Shown piece after piece: positions 58,086 to 64,000 of a stretch of 64,000 bases of DNA. The stretch is taken from positions 620,001-684,000 of the forward strand of contig CP073691.1 of NCBI GenBank assembly GCA_018228685.1, read 5' to 3'. This DNA is from Clostridiaceae bacterium Marseille-Q4149. GTDB lineage: Bacteria > Bacillota > Clostridia > Oscillospirales > Oscillospiraceae. The translations under genes were made by a program, and so were the position numbers. Every line of letters starts with the position of its first letter. Position 1 is the stretch's first letter. The notes beneath the pieces were generated by a model, which was not told where the DNA came from, did not search any database, and saw nothing but the letters and a program-made list of their open reading frames with translations.

Positions 58086-59171
58086 GTGACCCAGCGAGAG
58101 CGCCAGCTGCTGGAGTGGATCCGCGAAAACCCCATGATCTCCCAGCAGGAGCTGGCGGACAAGGCCGGTATCACCCGCTCCAGCGTGGCGGTACACATAT
58201 CCAATCTCATGAAAAAGGGCTGCATCACCGGCAAGGGCTACATCGTCCGCACCGACCCGTATGTGGCGGTGGTGGGCGGCGTGAACATGGACATCGGCGC
58301 GGTATCCGCCGGGGCCCTGGTGGCCCGGGACTCCAATCCCGGCCATGTGACCACCTCCCTGGGCGGCGTGGGCCGGAACATTGCCCACAACCTGTGCCTT
58401 CTGGGCCAGCGCACCGCCATGGTGACGGTGATGGGCGACGACGACTTCGGTCGACGGGTCCAGGAGAATGCCAAGGACATCGGCCTGGACCTGAGCGCCG
58501 GGGCGGTGCTGCCGGACTGCCGCACCGGCACCTATCTGTATATCTGCGGGCCCGACGGGGACATGGCCCTGGCCGTCAACGACATGGCCATCTATGACCG
58601 CATGACCCCGGATTTCCTGCGGCAGCGGCTGGACTTCATCAACGGGGCGGACCTGGTGGTGCTGGAGACCAACCTGCCGGAGGAGTCCATCCGGTGGCTG
58701 TGCGACAACTGCAAGGCCCCCATTCTGGCGGACCCCGTGTCCACCATCAAGGCCGAAAAGCTCCGGCCGGTGCTGGGGAAGTTGGCCGCCCTGAAGCCCA
58801 ACCGCCTGGAGGCGGAGCTGCTGTCCAGCATGTCCATCCGCACCCGGGAGGATGCGGCCCAGGCGGCCCGGAAGCTGCTGGACACCGGCCTGGGGACGGT
58901 GTTCATCTCCCTGGGGGCGGAGGGCATCTATGCCGCCGACCGGTCCGGGGACACCGCATGGGTTCCCTGCGCCCGGTGCACCGTGGCCAATGCCACCGGC
59001 GGCGGCGACGCCGTGGCGGCGGCTCTGGCCGCTCGGATGGTCCGGGGCGACTCCCTGGCCGAAACCGCCCGCTGGGCCGTGGGCGCAGGCGCTCTGGCCT
59101 GCGAGGCTGAAACCACCATCAACCCGGCCATGAGCTGGGATAACATTGAAACAATTCTCAACAGGAGGTAA
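58086..59171 (+). CDS. psuK: Pseudouridine kinase with N-terminal winged helix
   Basis: 361 residues from GTG 58086 (AGGAGGTGAG upstream). Residues 1-55 are a MarR/Lrp-like winged helix (RERQLLEWIRENPMISQQELADKAGITRSSVAVHISNL). Residues 58-361 are a PfkB-family sugar kinase (VAVVGGVNMDIGAVS, TSLGGVGRNIAHNLCLLG, ADPVSTIKAEKL, and the catalytic ATGGGDAVAAAL). It phosphorylates pseudouridine for the glycosidase encoded next. The added DNA-binding domain may give it a regulatory role. Confidence 0.88.
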   Translation: MTQRERQLLEWIRENPMISQQELADKAGITRSSVAVHISNLMKKGCITGKGYIVRTDPYVAVVGGVNMDIGAVSAGALVARDSNPGHVTTSLGGVGRNIAHNLCLLGQRTAMVTVMGDDDFGRRVQENAKDIGLDLSAGAVLPDCRTGTYLYICGPDGDMALAVNDMAIYDRMTPDFLRQRLDFINGADLVVLETNLPEESIRWLCDNCKAPILADPVSTIKAEKLRPVLGKLAALKPNRLEAELLSSMSIRTREDAAQAARKLLDTGLGTVFISLGAEGIYAADRSGDTAWVPCARCTVANATGGGDAVAAALAARMVRGDSLAETARWAVGAGALACEAETTINPAMSWDNIETILNRR

Positions 59172-59178
59172 ATGACTT

Positions 59179-60102
<924 letters not shown>

Positions 60103-60105
60103 CAA

Positions 60106-60399
60106 ATGCCGCAGCTGCTGACCCGTCCGGCCTTTTGGCTGGCGGCGTACCTAGTGCTGATGAACCTGGTCACCTTCTGGGTATACGGCGCGGATAAGCG
60201 CCGGGCCCGGCGGGGCAGGTGGCGCGTGCCGGAAAAGACGCTGTTTCTGCTGCCCCTGCTGGGCGGCAGCATCGGGGCCCTGGCCGGTATGCGGGTGTTT
60301 CACCACAAAACCCGGCACTGGTACTTCCGCTGGGGCATTCCCGCCATTTTCCTTCTCCAACTGGCTGCCTGCGGCGCCGTATGGTACCTGAGCAGGTGA
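60106..60399 (+). CDS. DUF1294 small membrane protein
   Basis: 97 residues with three membrane helices (about 9-28, 44-62, 75-93). The signature MNLVTFWVYGADKRRARRGRWRVPEKTLFLLPLLGGSIGALAGMRVFHHKTRHWYF is DUF1294. Starts three bases after psuG. Function unknown across the family. Confidence 0.9.
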   Translation: MPQLLTRPAFWLAAYLVLMNLVTFWVYGADKRRARRGRWRVPEKTLFLLPLLGGSIGALAGMRVFHHKTRHWYFRWGIPAIFLLQLAACGAVWYLSR

Positions 60400-60422
60400 T
60401 TTACCCTCCCTTTTCTCCCGCA

Positions 60423-60466
60423 GGGCGCTGCGTCCTCCCATTCGCAGCGCCCTGCAAATTTTTCCC
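60423..60466 (+). terminator. Terminator after the DUF1294 gene
   Basis: GGGCGCTGCG (60423-60432) pairs perfectly with CGCAGCGCCC (60443-60452), then TGCAAATTTTT. Confidence 0.85.
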
Positions 60467-60468
60467 TA

Positions 60469-60497
60469 TTGACAAAGCGTATCACTTCTGCTAATAT
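60469..60497 (+). promoter_or_regulatory. metK promoter
   Basis: TTGACA (60469-60474), 17 bp, TAATAT (60492-60497), about 35 bp before the riboswitch. Confidence 0.75.
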
Positions 60498-60531
60498 TAG
60501 ATACTGCAGAGTGACCCCTACAAGTTCATAC

Positions 60532-60654
60532 CTTATCAAGAGTGGTTGAGGGATCGGCCCGATGAAACCACGGCAACCTGCAAGGCAAGGTGCCAAATCC
60601 GACGTATGCTGAGTGCGGAAGTGATAGTCCCGCGCTCGTCCTTCGACAGATGAG
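60532..60654 (+). promoter_or_regulatory. SAM-I (S-box) riboswitch of metK
   Basis: P1 formed by CTTATC (60532-60537) and GATGAG (60649-60654). Conserved core: CAAGAGTGGTTGAGGGATC, GGCCCGATGAAACC, CGGCAACC and AAGGTGCCAAATCC. Binds SAM and turns metK down. The downstream platform (60686-60767) appears to hide the ribosome site rather than end transcription. Confidence 0.93.
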
Positions 60655-60685
60655 GAGCAATTTTCCAGCACGATCCGTCGAAAGT

Positions 60686-60767
60686 CGGAGCGTGCATTTT
60701 TCATGCTCCGGGTCGGTAGGGGGGACTCTGACAACACAAATTTTTTTCACAAAGGAGCACGAAAAAT
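60686..60767 (+). promoter_or_regulatory. Riboswitch expression platform: anti-Shine-Dalgarno switch
   Basis: ATTTTTCATGCTCC (60696-60709) is complementary to GGAGCACGAAAAAT (60754-60767, containing the ribosome site) at 13 of 14 positions. The same segment can instead form a local 9-bp hairpin with 60686-60694. The two structures exclude each other, which gives ON and OFF states. Confidence 0.6.
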
Positions 60768-60768
60768 C

Positions 60769-61956
60769 ATGGCAAGAAGACTGTTTACCTCCGAATCCGT
60801 CACCGAGGGGCATCCCGACAAAATCTGCGACCAGATCAGCGACGCCGTTCTGGACGCCATCCTGGAGCAGGACCCCAATGGCCGCGTGGCCTGCGAGACC
60901 TGCGCCTCCACGGGCCTGATCCACATCATGGGCGAGATCACCACCCACTGCTATGTGGATATCCCCAAGATCGCCCGCCAGGTGGTGCTGGACATCGGCT
61001 ATGACCGGGCCAAGTACGGCTTCGACGGCCACACCTGCGCCGTGATCACCAACATCGACGAGCAGTCCGGCGACATCGCCATGGGCGTGGACAAGAGCCT
61101 GGAGGCCAAGGAGACTGCCAACGAGCAGCTGGACAACGGCGCCGGCGACCAGGGCATGATGTTCGGCTATGCCTGCGACGAGACCCCGGAGCTGATGCCC
61201 CTGGCCATCTCCCTGGCCCAGAAGATGGCCATGCGCCTGACCCAGGTCCGCAAGCAGGGCCTGGTAGACTATCTGCGCCCCGACGGCAAGACCCAGGTCA
61301 CCGTGGAGTATGACGAGAACGGCAAGCCCGTCCGTGTGGACACCGTGGTGGTCTCCACCCAGCACGCCGCCGAGGCCACCCTGGACCAGATCCGCCGGGA
61401 CATGATCGAGCTGGTCATCAAGCCCACCGTTCCCGCCCACCTGATGGACGAGAACACCAAGTTCTATGTCAACCCCACCGGCCGCTTCGTCATCGGCGGT
61501 CCCCAGGCCGACAGCGGCCTCACCGGCCGCAAGATCATCGTGGATACCTACGGCGGCAGCGCCCCCCACGGCGGCGGCGCCTTCTCCGGCAAGGACCCCA
61601 CCAAGGTGGACCGTTCCGCCGCCTATGCCGCCCGTTGGGTGGCCAAGAACGTGGTGGCCGCAGGGCTTGCCCGCCGCTGCCAGGTGCAGCTGGCCTATGC
61701 CATCGGCGTGGCCCGTCCCGTCAGCGTCCTGGTGGAGACCTTCGGCACCGGCGTGGTGTCCGACGAGGCCCTGGAGCAGGCCGTGGAGCAGGTGTTTGAC
61801 CTGCGGCCCACCGCCATCATCCGGGATCTGGACCTGCGCCGTCCCATCTATCGCCAGCTGGCGGCCTACGGCCACATGGGCCGGGAGGACCTGGGCGTCA
61901 CCTGGGAGCGCACCGACCGGGTGGACCAGCTGAAGGCCGCTCTGAATCTCCGGTAA
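60769..61956 (+). CDS. metK: S-adenosylmethionine synthetase
   Basis: 395 residues from ATG 60769 (AAAGGAG upstream; homology starts with [24 protein letters not shown]). Makes SAM from methionine and ATP. Other motifs: [12 protein letters not shown] (ATP site), and [22 protein letters not shown] (P-loop-like). Complete length. SAM is also the methyl donor for the six corrin methyltransferases of element A. Confidence 0.97.
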   Translation: MARRLFTSESVTEGHPDKICDQISDAVLDAILEQDPNGRVACETCASTGLIHIMGEITTHCYVDIPKIARQVVLDIGYDRAKYGFDGHTCAVITNIDEQSGDIAMGVDKSLEAKETANEQLDNGAGDQGMMFGYACDETPELMPLAISLAQKMAMRLTQVRKQGLVDYLRPDGKTQVTVEYDENGKPVRVDTVVVSTQHAAEATLDQIRRDMIELVIKPTVPAHLMDENTKFYVNPTGRFVIGGPQADSGLTGRKIIVDTYGGSAPHGGGAFSGKDPTKVDRSAAYAARWVAKNVVAAGLARRCQVQLAYAIGVARPVSVLVETFGTGVVSDEALEQAVEQVFDLRPTAIIRDLDLRRPIYRQLAAYGHMGREDLGVTWERTDRVDQLKAALNLR

Positions 61957-62089
61957 AAAAGTCGGAAATCCGGCGGAAAGTCCTTGACTTTCCCGGAAAA
62001 ACCAGTATAATATATGAGTCTGCTTATGCGGACATATCCTTGCTCTCACAGGAAGTGAGGGCCATAAGTCCAAAAGGAGGTGCAAAAGT

Positions 62090-62386
62090 ATGGCTAAGAT
62101 TTCCGCCAACTACGAGGTCGTTTACATCATTGACCCGGCACAGAGTGAGGAGGCTATTGCCGCTACCGTGGCAAAGTTCCAGACCCTGGCCGAGCAGAAC
62201 GGCTCCGACGTGGTCGTGGACGAGTGGGGCAAGCGCCGTCTTGCTTACGCCATCGACTACAAGACCGAAGGCTACTATGTGCTGATGAGCTTCACCAGCG
62301 GCCCGGAATTCCCCAAGGAACTGGATCGTATCCTGGGCATTACCGAGGGCATCATGCGTTCCATGATCGTCTGCAAGGGCGAGTAA
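62090..62386 (+). CDS. rpsF: 30S ribosomal protein S6
   Basis: 98 residues: NYEVVYIIDPAQSEEAIAATVAKF, DEWGKRRLAYAIDYKTEGYYVLM, LDRILGITEGIMRSMIVCK. Binds 16S rRNA with S18. First gene of rpsF-ssb-rpsR; AAAAGGAGG precedes it, and ATATAAT at about 62007-62013 suggests a promoter. Confidence 0.96.
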   Translation: MAKISANYEVVYIIDPAQSEEAIAATVAKFQTLAEQNGSDVVVDEWGKRRLAYAIDYKTEGYYVLMSFTSGPEFPKELDRILGITEGIMRSMIVCKGE

Positions 62387-62399
62387 GGGAGGCAGTTTT

Positions 62400-62855
62400 A
62401 TGCTCAACAAGATTTTCATCATGGGTCGTCTGACCCGGGACCCTGAGCTGCGCCGCACCCAGAGCGGTACCGCCGTCACCAGCTTCTCCCTGGCCGTGGA
62501 CCGGGACTTCAAGTCCCAGAGCGGCGAGAAGGAGACCGATTTCATCGACGTGGTGGCCTGGCGCAGCACAGCCGAGTTCGTGGCCAAATACTTCACCAAG
62601 GGCCGTATGGCCGTGGTGGAGGGCCGGCTTCAGATCCGTGACTGGAAAGACCGCGAAGGCAACAACCGCAGAAGTGCGGAAGTGGTTGCCGACAACGTCT
62701 ATTTCGGCGACTCCAAGCGGGACGGCGCTCCCGCCGGCGGCAGCTTCTCCGCTCCTCCGGCCTATGGCGCACCCACCGGCGGCTATACCGCCCCTGTGGG
62801 CGGCAGCTCCGAATTTGCCGAGATCGACGAGGAGGACGGCGACCTGCCGTTCTGA
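62400..62855 (+). CDS. ssb: Single-stranded DNA-binding protein
   Basis: 151 residues. OB fold: NKIFIMGRLTRDPELRRTQSGTAVTSFSLAVDRDF, VVAWRSTAEFVAKYFTKG, VEGRLQIRDWKDREGNNRRSAEVVADNVYF. A Gly/Pro/Ala-rich linker leads to the acidic tip EIDEEDGDLPF, which recruits replication partners. Middle gene of the ribosomal operon. Confidence 0.97.
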   Translation: MLNKIFIMGRLTRDPELRRTQSGTAVTSFSLAVDRDFKSQSGEKETDFIDVVAWRSTAEFVAKYFTKGRMAVVEGRLQIRDWKDREGNNRRSAEVVADNVYFGDSKRDGAPAGGSFSAPPAYGAPTGGYTAPVGGSSEFAEIDEEDGDLPF

Positions 62856-62899
62856 TCACCCCCAGGTTACACCTAATTCTATAAAGGAGGAATTCTTCC

Positions 62900-63151
62900 A
62901 TGGCTATGGAACGCGAAAATAGAGCCCCCCGGGGCGCCGGCCGCAAGCGCAAGAAGGTCTGCCAGTTCTGCGTGGACAAGTGCGAGCACATCGACTACAA
63001 GGATGCCGCCAAGCTGCGCCGCTTCATTTCCGAGCGGTCCAAGATTCTGCCCCGCAGAACCACCGGCACCTGCGCCATGCATCAGCGTCAGCTGACCGAG
63101 GCCATCAAGCGGGCCCGTCAGATCGCTCTGCTGCCCTTCGTCACCGAGTAA
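62900..63151 (+). CDS. rpsR: 30S ribosomal protein S18
   Basis: 83 residues. [64 protein letters not shown]. Retains the CxxC...C zinc-type cysteines (C+ form). TAAAGGAGG precedes ATG 62900. Ends the operon before a strong terminator. Confidence 0.97.
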   Translation: MAMERENRAPRGAGRKRKKVCQFCVDKCEHIDYKDAAKLRRFISERSKILPRRTTGTCAMHQRQLTEAIKRARQIALLPFVTE

Positions 63152-63187
63152 AATATTGCTCCTGCAAGGGCCCCGCAAGTTGAATCA

Positions 63188-63222
63188 AAAATCCCTCCGC
63201 CGTAACGGCGGAGGGATTTTTC
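63188..63222 (+). terminator. Terminator of rpsF-ssb-rpsR
   Basis: AATCCCTCCGCCG and CGGCGGAGGGATT form a perfect 13-bp stem with a TAA loop, followed by TTTCG. Confidence 0.88.
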
Positions 63223-63560
63223 GTCATAATGCCGTTGCTCTTTTGGCCGGATTCAAAGACCCGCTGCCGGTTCAGCCGGCAGCGGGTCTCAGCTTGTCAA
63301 AAAAGCCTTTTTTGACAAGCTGAGTGCGGTTTTTCAGAACTAAAAAGTTCTGAAAAACCTGTGATTGCAAACGAAAGACACCCCTGATGGGTTATCTCCG
63401 CGCTAAGAGCCGCCTGCGGCGGTTGCGCTACGAAACGCGCCTGCGGGCGCAGTCTTTCGTAACTATCTTCCTTTCCGATGGCGGAAGATTTCTGAGTTTT
63501 TCGACAGTCTCAGACCCGCTGCCGCTTCAGCCGGCAGCGGGTCTTTTCCAATATAGGAGG
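63223..63560. repeat. Palindrome-rich intergenic array
   Basis: No gene. A GACCCGCTGCCG-TTCAG-CGGCAGCGGGTC hairpin occurs twice (about 63258-63290 and 63512-63543). Between them lie CTCAGCTTGTCAAAAAAG/CTTTTTTGACAAGCTGAG (about 63289-63324), GGTTTTTCAGAACT/AGTTCTGAAAAACC (about 63328-63360), GCCGCCTGCGGCGG and GCGCCTGCGGGCGC. It resembles a cluster of REP-type elements. Confidence 0.7.
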
Positions 63561-63574
63561 ATAAGAGCATTAAC

Positions 63575-63746
63575 TCACAGCAAATAATGCTCCAACTCGC
63601 GAAGAAAGCGCCGGATGTTGTCCGCGTCCAGCTCGTAATAGAAGCTGAAGCTCCGGCGGCTGGGTCAGGCTGAAATTGCTGAACAGCTGCACCGGGTCGT
63701 CGCCGATCATGGCCGGGGGCTGGCTGATTTTTTCCGGTGGTTGCAT
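63575..63746 (-). pseudogene. Frameshifted small gene, unknown
   Basis: On the minus strand ATG 63746 starts QPPEKISQPPAMIGDDPVQLFSNFSLTQPP. Another frame supplies a natural end, SFYYELDADNIRRFLRELEHYLL, stopping at 63575. The total length is one base more than a multiple of three, so one indel separates the halves. Family not recognised. Confidence 0.4.
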
Positions 63747-63769
63747 TTTGGATCAAGTTATGCTACAAT
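63741..63769 (+). promoter_or_regulatory. Promoter of the rRNA methyltransferase gene
   Basis: TTGCAT (63741-63746), 17 bp, TACAAT (63764-63769), 75 bp before the start codon. Confidence 0.6.
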
Positions 63770-63844
63770 GCACCTAATCATACACACCGGGCTTTACCTA
63801 TTAAATATAGAAGCCCGGGAAAGAGCCGGAAAGGAGCCGGAAGC

Positions 63845-64000
63845 ATGGAGACCATTACCAGCCGCCAGAATCCGCTGATGACCCATATCCGCAGGCTGGC
63901 CGGGTCCGCCGCCTATCGCCGCCAGACGGGGCAGTGCCTGTGCGACAGCCCCAAGCTGCTGCGGGAGGCCGCCCAGTGGGGGGCGGAGGTGCAGACCGTG
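63845..64000 (+). CDS. TrmH/SpoU-family RNA methyltransferase (3' end outside window)
   Basis: 52 codons to the window edge. METITSRQNPLMTHIRRLAGSA followed by YRRQTGQCLCDSPKLLREAAQWGAEV is the substrate-binding N-domain of SpoU-type 2'-O-ribose methyltransferases. AAAGGAG precedes ATG 63845. The catalytic knot domain is not in view. Confidence 0.85.
   Translation, partial: METITSRQNPLMTHIRRLAGSAAYRRQTGQCLCDSPKLLREAAQWGAEVQTV

Noticed and set aside
63463..63756. 97-codon minus-strand open frame
   Set aside because: It crosses the palindrome array and only part of it is protein-like; the better model is the frameshifted remnant 63575-63746.

Overview
The window looks like a chromosome segment of a GC-rich anaerobic Firmicute, most likely an Oscillospiraceae-type Clostridium. 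This is an inference from strong AGGAGG ribosome sites, a Rex repressor, SAM-I and cobalamin riboswitches, a tmRNA whose tag ends in RIAVAA, the rpsF-ssb-rpsR cluster, and serine-recombinase, ICE and TetR/ABC modules typical of gut Clostridia. Housekeeping DNA frames two long accessory stretches.

Layout. (1) 1-990: the end of a cyclophilin-type prolyl isomerase gene, then the tmRNA gene ssrA. (2) 1060-12314: remains of a mobilizable or integrative element. It has a short RepA-like protein, MobC without a relaxase, an Xis/MerR-like protein, a restriction/defence cluster, and an overlapping XRE regulator - DUF1016 nuclease - large serine recombinase operon. In the defence cluster a type IIG-like restriction-modification gene sits between the first 44 codons of a type III mod gene and the last third of a type III res gene. 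(3) 12463-16038: lysis and tail genes of a decayed prophage (amidase, holin, frameshifted tail protein). (4) 16127-18029: broken chromosomal genes (aroE without its N-terminus, an Old Yellow Enzyme gene with two internal deletions) and a cupin.

(5) 18141-54067: two elements in tandem at a tRNA-Arg(CCG) gene. A 46-bp copy of the 3' half of that tRNA occurs at 18141, 38380 and, within the intact gene, 53991. Element A (about 20 kb) carries a promoter, a cobalamin riboswitch with terminator, and one long operon. The operon encodes an exported CbiK chelatase, a lipoprotein, a FecBCD-type importer, and the anaerobic corrin-ring pathway cbiL-A-C-D-F-G-H-(J-E-T)-B-cobD-cbiP plus a phosphatase-like gene. 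A tyrosine integrase that has lost its start follows. CobU, CobS, CobT and an adenosyltransferase are not in the window, so they must lie elsewhere if the pathway is complete. Element B (about 15.6 kb) carries a DUF3990 toxin-antitoxin pair, hcp, an IS66 scar, a TetR regulator overlapping a large cell-wall protein gene, and ICE wreckage (sigma factor, three damaged serine recombinases, ArdA-like protein). The two elements share homologous left ends and a 170-bp internal repeat.

(6) 54120-64000: chromosome again. It holds rex, a Cys/Gly-rich micro-membrane protein, a TetR-ABC exporter operon, a polyferredoxin, psuK-psuG, a DUF1294 protein, metK under a SAM-I riboswitch, rpsF-ssb-rpsR, a palindrome-rich spacer and the start of a TrmH-family rRNA methyltransferase gene.
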